Below, in pieces: positions 37,701-48,824 of a stretch of 64,000 nucleotides of DNA; positions within the stretch are counted from its first letter, which is position 1, and every line of letters starts with the position of its first letter. Both the position numbers and the translations under genes were made by a program. This DNA is from Chaunax sp. Z400 (Eukaryota > Chordata > Actinopteri > Lophiiformes > Chaunacidae), in NCBI GenBank assembly GCA_037577475.1, contig CM075186.1, positions 142,501-206,500 on the forward strand, read 5' to 3'. The notes under the pieces were generated by a model that saw only the letters and a list, made by a program, of their open reading frames with translations, had not been told where the DNA came from and made no database searches.

Positions 37701-40700
37701 GTAAGAGGAAAGGAGGAGGACTGGCAGTGTTTGTGAAAGATAGATGGTGTAACTCTGAGCACTTCAATATTAAAGAACAACTCTGCTGTAAGGACATTGA
37801 ACTGTTAGCCATTAGCATGAGACCTTACTACCTGCCGCGGGAATTCACGCATGTTATCGCGGTAGCTGCGTATATCCCCCCCTCTGCTAACGCTGAAGCA
37901 GCCTGTGATGTCCTCCAGTCTGTCACAGGCAGGCTGCAAACTCAGCATCCACAGGCCCTCCTTCTTATCTCTGGGGACTTTAATCACGCTGCTCCATCTT
38001 CCACTCTGCCTACCTTCATCCAGTGCGTCACATGCTGCACCAGATACAATAAAACCCTGGATTTATTGGCATCTGGGTGGAAGACGCCGTCATCTCTCTC
38101 CAACACCGAGCCCTCTTTCACCTGGAGAAGCTGGGAAGCACTGTGAGAATCATGTTCTTTGATTTCTCCAGTGCTTTCAATTCAATACAGCCTGTGCTTC
38201 TGAGAGACAAGCTGGAGCACACCGGTGTGGACCTCCACCTCACATGTTAGATACCGGACTACCTCATCAACCATCCACAGTATGTGAGGTCACGGGAATG
38301 TGTCCGACATGGTTGTCTGCAGTATGGGGGCCCCGTAGGGAACGGTCCCGGCTCCGTTCCTCTTTACCCTCTACACTGCAGATTTCTACTACAACTCACC
38401 CACCTGTCACCTGCAGAAGTTCTCTGATGACTCTGCCATCGTCGGTCTCATCACAGATGGGGACGACAGGGAGTACAGAGAACTGACACAGGACTTTGTG
38501 GACTGGTGCCAGCGGAACCAACTCCAGATCAACGCGGGGAAAACCAAGGAACTGGTGGTGGATTTCCGCAGCCACACACACTCCCCCACAGACCCGGTGA
38601 AGGTGAGATGGTGACATCTTAAAAGTACCTGCGTGTTCACCTGAACAATAAACTGGTATGGACAGACAATACTACTGCACTTTACAAGAAAGGCCAGAGC
38701 AGACTATCTGCTCAGGAGACGGAGCACTCCTTAAGACATTTTATGACACCGTGGTGGCATCAGCCATCTTTTATGGTGTGGTCTGCTGGGGCAGCGGCAT
38801 CTCAGTGTCGGACAGGAAAAGACTCGACAAGCTGATAAAGGCCAGCACTGTCCTGGGATGCCCCCTGGACCCGATGGATAAAAAAACTGTCATCCATGAT
38901 GGACAATGACTCCCACCACATGCGGGACCACATAAGAGCACTGGTGAGCTCCTTCAGCGACGAGCTGCTTCACCTGAAGTGAGTGAAGGAGCGCCATCCA
39001 AGTCTTTCCTTCCTGCAGCTGTTAGATTATACAACCAGGACTGTTCCCAGTAGACCACCCAATATCTTGTATATTTTGTCTGTGCAATATTTTTGAGACA
39101 CTTTATATCCCTCGTTTTTATAGTATTTGTATTTTTATATTTTCCCCTCCCAACTGTGCTACTGTACACTGTGCTACTGTAACATTGAGAATTTCCCCAC
39201 TGTGGGACTAATGAAGGAATATCTTATCTTATCTTATCTGCCAAGTGTTAGCCATCCTCCAGAGATGATGTCATCATACATTCACTATTAGCATCCATCT
39301 GGGTTTGAACACCATGAGTTGTCTCATTAATATGACGTTTGTTGTTGTTGGTGATCAGATGACTCCTGTAAAAACGGATCAATGATCACATTAGAGTCAG
39401 ATACAGGTCACTAGGATTATGGACCGTTAACAGGACCAGATCTGATCTGAGATCAGATACAGGTCACTGGGATTATGGACCATCAACAGGACTAGAACTA
39501 ATCTGAGACCAGAGGCAGGTGAACATAGCTTCAGACAGATCCTGTGAACGAGTATCTTAAACATCCCTTCAGTCATCAGTCAGTGATTAAAGGTCACAAC
39601 CAAACAGACTGAGGCCATGATGTCTGAGACCAATGACAACCATCCACCAATCAGACGGTGAGTTTTGAGACGTTTCTGTATCAGAGCCAGCTCTGACTCC
39701 TCCTGCGTCTCCTTATCTGATCTTATCTCATGCTGTTAGAACACACCCTGCACACCTGTCCAGGTGTTTCCTCTGGATGAGGCATCTGCTCAGGTTGAAG
39801 GTGGACACAGATTAGTATCAGGTGACGTCACCTGACTCCACAACTAGAACGTCACTCACCCAGCCGTCCATCATCTTCTTCTTCTCCTCCCCATTTAGAT
39901 GAGATATGTGATCCTTCCGGTGAGTTCTGGGTCTACTTCCTGGTCCCCTCCCAGTTGTCCAGAAAACCTCCAAAGGGATGCCCTAAGAGGATCCTAACCA
40001 GATGTTGAACCACCTCAACTGGCTCCTTTAGACCTGAGGGAACAGCAGTTCTACTGTTAGCTCCTCCCCCATCTCGAAGGCTGTGTAGATCCAGATTTCA
40101 TCTGCATAAGTGAGGGTTGAATGTAGAGCCACTGGTAGATCCAGATCTCAGGACCATAGGTGAGGGTTGGAACTAGATCCACTGGTAGATCCAGAGATCA
40201 CGACCATAGGTGAGGGTTGAACGTAGATCCTCTGGTAGATTCAGATCTCAGGATCATAGGTGAGGGTTGGAACTAGATCCACTGGTATATCCAGAGCTTT
40301 GCCTTCAAACTCTGGTCCCTCTCCACAACGATGGTCCGAACCAATGCCATCATTATTGCTGATGCTGAACCCAACCACCTGACCCTGTGAGACTCCATTT
40401 TCCCATCAGACATGAAGAACCATGAGAAACTTAAACCATTGCCCTCTGAGATGGTTCACGTCTCTTACCTGGTCCTCTCTCCCCTTTGTGGCCTCGCTCT
40501 GAAACAAGTTCTCTGTTGAATCCTTTGTCCTGGTTTTGTGTTCAGGATGTGAACGAGTTACAGCCAAGATAAAATGAACTTGGATATCAGATTAATGAGT
40601 TTTCAGACGTCTGACTGTTCCTGTGGTTCTATGTTTGATACCTTTTCCATAGTAAAGATTTGAATATAAAGTTCCTCCCTGTGTCTAGTCTTACAGGATG

Positions 40701-43700
40701 TTTTGTGTTTATTCAGGATCCTGGTAGAGATCTGTTTTAGTTCATCTGATCAACTCAGTTGTGACATATTAGATATGATGCTTTATCAGCGTTACTTGAA
40801 GGAAATGTTCAGCAATCAGCTTGATTCCTACCTGATGAAGTCTCCCTCCAGACCAATGACCCGCTTGATGATCTTCTGCTGGGGGTTTTTGGGGGACCTG
40901 AGGGAACAAGGAAAATATGAAAAACAATCAGCATGAAACCCAAACGGAAAATTAAAATCATATTCAAATTTGTAGAGCTGCAGCTAGTGAGCAGATACTG
41001 TATCTCTACTGGTGAGCAGATACCGGATCTCTACTGGTGGGCATATACTGGATCTCTACTGGTGGGTAGATACCGGATCTCTACTGGTGAGCAGATACTG
41101 GATTTCAACTGGTGAGCAGATACTGGATCTGTACTGGTGGGTAGATACCGGATCTCTACTGGTGAGCAGATACCGGATCTCTACTGGTGAGCAGATACTG
41201 GATCTGTACTGGTGGGCAGATACCGGATCTCTACTGGTGGGCAGATACTGGATCTGTACTGGTGGGCAGATACTGGATCTGTACTGGTGGGCAGATACCG
41301 GATCTCTACTGGTGGGCAGATACTGGATCTGTACTGGTGGGCAGATACCGGATCTCTACTGGTGGGCAGATACTGGATCTGTACTGGTGGGCAGATACTG
41401 GATCTGTACTGGTGGGCAGATACTGGATCTGTACTGGTGGGCAGATACTGTCATTGAGAGAGCAGAGTGGAGTTTCCCACTGAATTTTGGAAGGAGAGAT
41501 GATGGATGTGATGTGATATTTGATTTCTTTTTGAAGATTAGTTTGTTCTTCCATCTTTAAGTGATTGTTAATCTCAGTTCAGCCTAAAAGAGACTTTTTT
41601 TTAGTTTTCCTTTGAGCTTTTATAGACTGAAAATAATTTATTTACATTTTTAATTTAGAGATGAAGAGGTTATTTTATTGTTTATTAAGCATTTTGGTCC
41701 AATAAAAACGTGAACTAACCTGATAGTCTGGTAAAAATTATGAGCTGTATTTGTTGCTATCTAACTGGTCAGACGTCAGCAGGGAGGAGGGTCCGCTGAC
41801 TGGACCTCTTCAGTTTGAATTAAACCATCACTCTAAACAAAAACCAACGAGACACATTCCCTCCCCTTCCTCTAGAAAACCATCAGAACCAACGTCTCAT
41901 TCACAGCAGAACAAGAAGTCAGTCAGGTTTTTAATAGTCTGAGAAATCCAGCCAGCATCCTTAATAAATGACCGATCGCTCCATGATCCACACACAATCA
42001 CTGCACGATCAATCCGTGATCACTGCACAATCAATACACTGCACGATCAATCCACAACAAATACACCATCAGTCCACGATCACTGAAAACAACAAAATAA
42101 ATACATTAAAGTGTCACTGATATAGTTCATCATCTGCTCTCAGGTGTTAGTCTGGGCCACATTTTCATTTACATTTAACTTCATCAGGTCATGTTCTGGA
42201 TATTTGGTGACCAGGTGTTGTTGTTGGGACATCCCATTTACAATCATTAAATAACTTTATCATTTCATGCTGTGTTCACTGCCCAGTAAAGAAATAATTT
42301 TTCTTACTCACAGGAGAGAGACGATGTCTCCTCTTTGGACCTGATAGTTCCTCACACTCCAACGGTTCAGCAGGACGACGTCACACTGAGACCCCCCCTC
42401 TGGGTTCAGGAAGGGCTGAAACACACAAACACACATTCTGTATGAGCACTATACATTTACACACATTAATCAGCCATTATACACTGAAAGCTGTACATCA
42501 ACACATGTTGAATCTAGACCTTCTGCAAAAATGTCACATTTTCCAAAGCCATAAGACCCTGGTGACATCTGAGGGCCTGACTAACATCTGGAACAATCAT
42601 TACATGCCATAAAACCAACACATTGTTTCTTATATTAAACAGGACCAACCTCAGATATGACATGTTGATGGGAGGTGTTTGTAGTCCAATCACAGAGGCC
42701 TTTAACACAGCTATAAGCCTTCATTGGTTGATATCACCCGACCCCCAAAAACAATCAATCAACTTCATTAGGAAATGTATATTGACTTGAATGCCTGTCT
42801 CATGGTAATAAGTACCTAAATACTGTATGTATTATATATATATATACTAAACTTGAAAAACCCAATATTTTCCTTTCACTAGCTCTAATCTACTGAAACA
42901 AGCAAACATGTCATTCACTGAATAGACTTTTTTAAATACCCACAACCAAAACATGTTACATCATGAATAACCATCATTAGTCATAACATAGAAATAACAG
43001 TCATTGGTGCATTTCAGAGTAAACCATGATTTTGGTGAGATATTTTTCTGCATGATTGAAAAGACCTGGTCAAGGTGATAATTTACCGAGTCTAATTAAT
43101 GTCCTACTGAAACAACTGATGATGTCATGACTTCCACAATACTTACGTGAACGGGCAGTTGGGATGCTGATGGTCGGAAGATAATATTTAAGTTTAATAA
43201 AAGACAGTCCATCTACAGTTCATCAGTCAATCAGTCGGTTAGTGGTTGATTAGTGCTGAGCGATTATTAGCCCTGAATTAGTGTGTGTTACTGTGTCCAC
43301 GATGTGGCGCTAGAGTACATGCAGTAATACCTCCTCTCCCAGTGAGTGACATGAAGACCACACCATGAAAACTGAAAATGTTTGTCATAAAAAGGCTTAC
43401 TTCCTGTTGTCAGCAGGTGGCGCTGTGACTTCAGGGCGGGACTCTTAGGTCGCTTTCACACCTGAGCTGCTGGGTCCACTTTAAACGAACGGTTTAGTTC
43501 ATATTACGCCCAAAACACATGTATGAATAATTAAAACCCTTTCACACATCCTGTTCAAGGTGGGCATGTTCCTCCTGTATTCCACCACGCCCTTCTGCAT
43601 AAACGCTACAAAGGCGTAATAGGGGGTTCTTCTGTTCTTGAGCTGACTGGCGAGACTGCAGGAAGAGGGTGTGACATTTTGATGATGTGTTATGTGCGTG

Positions 43701-44053
43701 GCTAGTAGCAGTTAGTAGCAGTTAGCAGTTAACTGAGAGAAGAAGAACTTGTCTGCAGGCTGGGGAGACACTGAATAAACTAGTTAACCACTGAATAAAT
43801 CAGTACAAACTGACCTCTATGTTAACGGCAGAGTTCTAGATGTCTGCCTGCTGACCTCAGGGACAAGTCTCAGGAAGAATCGTTCACTCTGATTGGTGGA
43901 TGTGTTCTACTGACTCACCTGCATCGATGCTCCTTCCACTCGCGCCACACAGGCTAATCGATCGAGGACTGTCACGGTTACGGGAACGGCAACGAAGAAG
44001 CCGCTAACAAACGCCCGCAGGTAGCGTCTGCTGGACCTCGCCTGCTGAGCCAT
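34734..44053 (-). CDS. immp2l: Mitochondrial inner membrane protease subunit 2 (IMMP2L), complete
   Basis: A signal-peptidase-like serine protease of the mitochondrial inner membrane that removes sorting signals from intermembrane-space proteins. Five coding exons join in phase: 43919-44053, 42312-42415, 40832-40897, 35808-35910 and 34734-34868, giving 180 residues (human 175). A hydrophobic segment (about residues 13-30) is the membrane anchor. The catalytic Ser43 lies in VEGASMQ and Lys91 in IIKRVIGLEGD, matching the Ser/Lys dyad. Other signatures are KNRYVRVPDGHFWIEGDHHG and HSLDSNSFGP (signal peptidase box E). The last exon reads SHIIWPPNRWQQI and ends in an acidic tail. An acceptor at 44057 means the start exon has only three 5' UTR bases, with a non-coding exon further right near 47058. 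The gene spans about 12 kb, far smaller than the human locus of roughly 0.9 Mb. Confidence 0.96.
34930..35105 (+). repeat. Common fish dispersed repeat
   Basis: The series aaaggaacacttcaacc, ctgaggaacatggggattt, then gctaaaagagttagcac resembles a repeat widely seen in fish. It lies in the last immp2l intron. Confidence 0.45.
35180..35375. repeat. Two short degenerate tandem arrays
   Basis: The left part (about 35180-35290) has units like cccaacaaaggacatccccaggtgtcgcccc. The right part (35290-35375) has 16-base units like tttactaactggtttac. Intronic in immp2l. Confidence 0.7.
37190..39240 (+). mobile_element. Internally deleted non-LTR retrotransposon (CR1/L2/Rex group)
   Basis: A 5' segment (gatcagcaagatggcgccgc) is followed by an open frame at 37332-37562, a second frame at 37523-38146 with apurinic endonuclease motifs (PREFTHVIAVAAYIPPSA, LLLISGDFNHA), then reverse-transcriptase pieces (FFDFSSAFNSIQP at about 38157, FSDDSAIVGLITDGDDREYR at about 38412, LQINAGKTKELVVDF at about 38524) and a 3' end with (ttatc)n at 39220-39240. 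The endonuclease lacks an early segment and then joins almost directly to the middle of the reverse transcriptase, so large internal parts are missing. It also carries stops such as TAG at 38248. It lies in immp2l intron 3 opposite the gene's strand. Confidence 0.85.
39385..39530. repeat. Duplicated 66-base unit
   Basis: The phrase gatcagatacaggtcactgg followed by gattatggaccatcaacaggac recurs in tandem with changes. Intronic in immp2l. Confidence 0.6.
39880..40440 (-). mobile_element. Rex3-like LINE fragment, antisense, with internal tandem amplification
   Basis: The left part reads ccagttgtccagaaaacctcc and ctcaactggctcctttagac, as in the fragment at 18781-19060. From about 40090 to 40300 a segment of about 60 bases (taggtgagggttggaactagatccactggtag) is repeated four times. 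It is in immp2l intron 3. Confidence 0.75.
40985..41452. repeat. 25-bp minisatellite (ggtgggcagatactggatctgtact)
   Basis: About 18 copies of a 25-base unit with two recurrent variant positions (tactgg/taccgg and ctgtact/ctctact). Because 25 is not a multiple of three, one frame cycles through three peptides over 75 bases and stays open. It starts about 90 bases upstream of immp2l exon 3. Confidence 0.95.
43200..43495. repeat. Direct duplication in immp2l intron 1, copy 1
   Basis: From gtccatctacagttcatcagtc through tgctgagcgattattagccctg, gtggcgctagagtacatgc and aggcttacttcctgttgt to ctttcacacctgagctgc, this block recurs at 44915-45195 in the same orientation with few differences. Confidence 0.9.
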
Positions 44054-44639
44054 CAACTGACAGGAAACAAAGAATGAAAACAGGAAACCAGGATCAGAAT
44101 TGTGACGACACACAAGAAACTAAATTAAACTTTATTCATCTGTGTGAGGTCGATTACAGACAACGGACAAGGAAACCGAGCTCAATAAGAAACAATAGAT
44201 GAAAGTTAACAAAATAAAATATCCCAGCAGACACTCAGAGTCAAACCAACGTCTCTGAAAAGGACTCCTTACCGGTTTTATGGGGACTTTTACGACCAAA
44301 GTTCCCAACCAGGTAAATTGACATGAACGCAGCCTCAAGCCCAAACAACTTCACAAATTTTTTTTGCTACATGTAGGGATGGCATTGGTCTTCAAATATT
44401 GCAATAGTCATTAGTCAACAGTCCTCATCAATCAGTATACATGATTATTGTTTTATCATAAAATATTTTCCCCTTATTTTTCCTGTGCATTCCTACCGCC
44501 AGAAGGTGGCGTTAGTACACCTATAGACTGTTTGCAACAGCTATAAAAAAAAAGAAAAGAACACACTACAACCACAAGGTGAGGTGGAGCACCAACTCTG
44601 ACGGCCAGAACTATCTAATCACAAGTCAAAGAGAGCACC

Positions 44640-44930
44640 AGCAGAAGAAGAAGGTCCATCTACAGTTCATCAGTCAATGGAAAGAAGGTCCATCTACAGT
44701 TTAACAGTCTATAGAAAGAAGAAGGTCCATCTACAGTTTAACAGTCTATAGAAAGAAGAAGGTCCATCTACAGTTCATCAGTCTATAGAAAGAAGAAGGT
44801 CCATCTACAGTTTAACAGTCTATAGAAAGAAGAAGGTCCATCTACAGTTCATCAGTCTATAGAAAGAAGAAGGTCCATCTACAGTTTAACAGTCTATAGA
44901 AAGAAGAAGGTCCATCTACAGTTCAACAAT
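44640..44930. repeat. 37-bp tandem array (gaagaaggtccatctacag)
   Basis: About seven copies of gaagaaggtccatctacag followed by tttaacagtctatagaaa (or ttcatcagtctatagaaa). The unit is an amplified version of the first bases of the duplicated block at 43200 and 44915. Confidence 0.93.
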
Positions 44931-45195
44931 CAATCAGTCGGTTAGTGGTTGATTAGTGCTGAGCGATTATTAGCCCTGAATTAGTGTGTATTACTGTGTC
45001 CACTATGTGACGCTAGAGTACATGCAGTAATACCTCCTCTCTTAGTGAGTGACATGAAGACCACACCATGAAAACTGAAAATGTTTGTCATAAAAAGGCT
45101 TACTTCCTGTTGTGAGCAGGTGGCGCTGTGACTTCAGGGCGGGACTCTTAGGTCGCTTTCACACCTGAGCTGCTTGGTCCTCTTTAAACGAACCC
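44915..45195. repeat. Direct duplication in immp2l intron 1, copy 2
   Basis: Second copy of the block at 43200-43495, joined directly to the 37-bp array on its left and to the transposon-like sequence at 45140 on its right. Confidence 0.9.
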
Positions 45196-45600
45196 TGGTT
45201 CGTTTTCTCAGAGGGTCCGGTTCGTTTGGGTTGGTGTGAAAGCTCATTCGAACTCTGGTGCAGACCAAAAGAGCAAACTCTGATCTGCTTGAAAACGGGA
45301 GTCTCGGTTCACTTGCAAGTGAACCCTGGCGCGTTTCTTTTGTGGTGTGAAAGCAAAGTGGACCAAGTTATAAACCAAAGGTAGGAAGTGGAGCAAAGCA
45401 CAGTGCATCGTGGGTAGAAGGAGGCAAAACAAACAGCAGGCATGTGAAAAACATCGACTACAGGAGTGGAAAAAATGTCTCGTGGACAGACGTGGAGCAA
45501 TGAAAAAGTGAAAGCTCTGATTGAAATATGGTCAGATAATCATGTATCACAGTTGCATGTGGCCACTCACAAAAACAACTAAGTGTTTCAACTATTCAGT
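45140..45600 (+). mobile_element. Harbinger-like element remnant with Myb/SANT-like frame
   Basis: The segment ggtcgctttcacacctgagctgc and the following gaaccctggttcg / ggtccggttcg blocks match a terminal region of fish DNA elements. After it, ATG at 45477 begins MSRGQTWSNEKVKALIEIWS, like the Myb/SANT-like protein that accompanies PIF/Harbinger transposases, ending in a stop after about 35 residues. Only the start of that protein is present. A shorter copy of the terminal part is at 43445-43640. Confidence 0.5.
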
Positions 45601-45744
45601 GAGAGAACAGAGGCATTGGGATTCAATCACACAGCTGATCAATGGTTTTTACCTTAATTTGTTTTTATGAAGTAACAATGTCATTCTCACCATCAATTAA
45701 GGTAAAAAACAACTTCGGCAACAATATCTTCGAAAATCTTCTGA

Positions 45745-45990
45745 ATAGAGGACTACTAGAACAACAGTACAGGGTACTACTACCACAGTAGTAGTATTAC
45801 TACAGTACAGGGTACTACTACCACAGTAGTAGTATTACTACAGTACAGGGTACTACTACCACAGTAGTAGTATTACTACAGTACAGGGTACTACTACCAC
45901 AGTAGTAGTATTACTACAGTACAGGGTACTACTACCACAGTAGTAGTATTACTACAGTACAGGGTACTACTACCACAGTAGTAGTGTTTC
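45745..45990. repeat. 38-bp tandem array with internal palindrome
   Basis: Six copies of tactacagtacagggtactac then taccacagtagtagtat. Each unit contains an inverted repeat (tactactacc and its partner gtagtagta) around aca, able to form a small hairpin. Intron 1 of immp2l. Confidence 0.93.
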
Positions 45991-46324
45991 TAGGAGGAGA
46001 TCCTCAGACCTGACTGCAGCAGCAGGAAGTAATGGAGCTGAGAGGGGGAGGGGCTAACAGATTCACTGAAACATTGTTGTTCTTTACTTAGTGCGTCAAC
46101 AATAACATAAATATCCAGTCATACGTCATCAGGCGTGAAGCGCCCACAGAATCCTACGTCCTCATAAGAAACTACGGTCAGAGAGAACTCTGCTCACCTG
46201 AGACTGAGACATCTTTACAGATATGAGATCAGCTGCCATGTTGACCCTAACTGATTGTTGTTGTCATGTGATTCCATGTTTACAAAGAGCTGCTGTACAC
46301 GGATGTAAAACGTCACACTGGACC

Positions 46325-46405
46325 AACAGACATTAGACAACAACACTTCATCCTCTGTATGTCATCAACATGTGGTAGAATTGACAATAAAGTTGACTTG
46401 ATTTG
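46325..46405 (+). mobile_element. LINE 3' tail
   Basis: The phrase gaattgacaataaagttgacttg is a common L2-type LINE 3' end. Nothing coding adjoins it. Confidence 0.45.
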
Positions 46406-47057
46406 GGTTCAGCAACCTGGAGTGATGTGTGCATGTCTGTGACATCAGAAAGCATCAGAATGATTAATCACTTGCTCACCTCAAATCTACATTTTCATGT
46501 TTCATTTGGATTTTCTGCCGTCTTTATCCAACAAATGGACCCGTTTTAAGTTATTTTGATATAATTTGGTTGGTTCAGATACTTCTTATGTATTTAGTTA
46601 AGCTGCAGATTACTTTTGTAACAGATGTCTGGTTTGAGGTGGGGTGGGGGGGGGGGGGTGTTGGGGGTTTATCCTCTAATTAAAGTTTTAATAAGTGATT
46701 AACAGCTCCACTGTAAAGGAACTAACTATTGTCTGTACAGATGAGTAAAAGTAGACTCGCCTCACTTCCTCTCATAACTCCACCTTAACTCCACCTTAAC
46801 TCCACCTTAACTACATTTGATCATGTTTTCCACTTTCAAACCGTTTAATCACACGCTGTCTGTTTTAGCTGTGTGCTAACAGCTGGCCGCTGCCGCTAAC
46901 CAGCGGCTAACTTTAAATCGATTATGTCATTAAAACATGTCGGAAGCAGCGGCTCAGTGAAACATGAACACCAGAGGTAGGACGTTTATGTAGTAACGTT
47001 TAAAATCACACCTTCGCCCGAGAAACTACAGCTAAATCTAAAGAGTTGCAGACCTAC

Positions 47058-47110
47058 CAGCAACGTGACGCCCGTCTTCCTGTTGTTGTTTTACGTTACG
47101 TCACGTGTCT
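47058..47110 (-). promoter_or_regulatory. immp2l: immp2l non-coding first exon and promoter
   Basis: On the minus strand a strong donor gtaggt is formed at 47052-47057, so a 5' UTR exon ends at 47058. Just upstream lies gtcacgtg (47100-47107). The transcription start is not defined, but this region is GC-rich compared with its surroundings and would face znf277 1.7 kb away. Confidence 0.5.
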
Positions 47111-48797
47111 CCCACGGGTCCTAAACGTTCCCGCTGGTTGGTCACGTTCGTGTGAACAGTTTGAATGAAAGGGTGATATTTTAATAAAACATATCAATAC
47201 AGAAGAGAAAAACGTTTAAGGAACATTTTTAAATATTTTGCGATTTTATATTTTTGAAAAATAAATAATTAATTAAATAATATCAAATTAAAATAAATAA
47301 TTCTTTAAATTATATCTTATAAAGTTATGTCGGATGGATGGATGGATAGAGGGAGGGACAGATGGCGGCCTCTGCCTCTGGTGGACTACCAACACTACAG
47401 CTGTGATGGATCAGCTGTGATTGGTCTTCCTTGCTCCTTTATACAGTAATCAAATCTATTGACGGCTCAAACCTGCTGAACCTTTTAAAACCCCCTCCTC
47501 CTCACTGCTGCTCCACTCAGGTTCAACCTGGATGATGCTGCTGGCAACAAACTGTTGCATAGCAACTGTCTGCTCAGCAGCTCCAGTGATCCTCATGTTC
47601 GGAGCAGAACCTCAGAACGTGTCAATATGTGGTCCGAGTCGCCCACATGGGTCAGAGTCAGTCTGCCACTCAGTGAGGATGGTGATGAAGTCAGTTAACT
47701 ATAAACTACATCATACTACAGTAATCTTCCTCTTCTCATGTCTGCTGGTGGAATCCAAGTACATTTACTCAACTACTATTAGAGCTTGAATCCATTTTTC
47801 ACACAGAATCACAACAATGAAGACCCACCTCTGTGTGTGTTTACACCAAACAAACCAATGATGTCAATCACTAATCACCCATAGGTGTGAATGGTTGCTT
47901 CTCTCACTGCGTTGCCCTGTGATGAACTTGTCACCTGTTACCTGTCTGGCCCTTGTTGACCCTGGATGGATCATTTGTATTACAACATAAAATATGAATG
48001 TTGTTATTAATGTAGTGAAGTCTGAAGAAGCAAAAATTGTACAACATACAGTCACAAAGTGACTGCATCTATTTTCAACCACTGGTTTGATATTAATCTT
48101 TAAATACTTTAATTTTGGGGTGATCTCTCCTACATATCCATTTATAACATCAGCAACACTACTGATAATATAAAACAGCATAAAGTAAATCAATAGGATT
48201 TAATGACTTCTGATTATTGAGGAGCGAAACAGACTGTCAATGACTCGTCAGACGGAGGAAGGCTGGACGGTTGTGACACCTAGAGGTCATATCCAAGTAA
48301 CACATGAACGAATCTTTTATTTAATCAATTAAAATATTAAAAATAACCACCTGGCCCCAGACCAGCAGAGAAGCCTCAAATTGTTTCAATAATTTGGAAA
48401 CAATATGTTTAATTGATTTCCAAATACAACATCCACTGAGGTTTATTATCACATCTTATGAAACTACAAACTGCATTTCATCTGTCCTCAAAGTGTAAAA
48501 TCTCTTCTGTAACTTACTTTTTCTATAATCAGTACTGATTTAATAACTCAACAAATTATTAGCTTCGTCCAGGATTTATCTTGTGGTTAATGATTAATGA
48601 TGTCATAATATGTATGTCCTATATGTTGTATAAATAAAATAATTGATATATAAATGCTTCTCTTTTCATATTAACGTATTTGCTTTCAAAAGTCACGATT
48701 TATGCGTGTTAAAAAAAGATTGAGATTACCTGGAGAACCTAAAGGCAGCATGCGATTATTTCAGAGCCTCTGATTGGTCTGTTAGCCGCTGTTTTAA
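47111..48797. other. Intergenic region between immp2l and znf277
   Basis: Mostly AT-rich, with two small open frames (47532-47789 and 47864-48193) that match nothing I recognise and have no splice support. I see no gene. Confidence 0.6.
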
Positions 48798-48824
48798 CCA
48801 CGTGACAACAAAGATGGCGGCCTG
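48798..48824 (+). promoter_or_regulatory. znf277: znf277 start region with E-box and YY1-like motif
   Basis: The sequence ccacgtgac (48798-48806) contains gtcacgtg on the minus strand, and aaagatggcggcc (48811-48823) overlaps the ATG and fits the YY1 core (AAGATGGCGGC), a pattern common in housekeeping promoters. Confidence 0.5.

Noticed and set aside
47532..48193. Two open frames between immp2l and znf277 as a small gene
   Set aside because: On opposite strands, AT-rich, no domain or splice support; likely chance frames.
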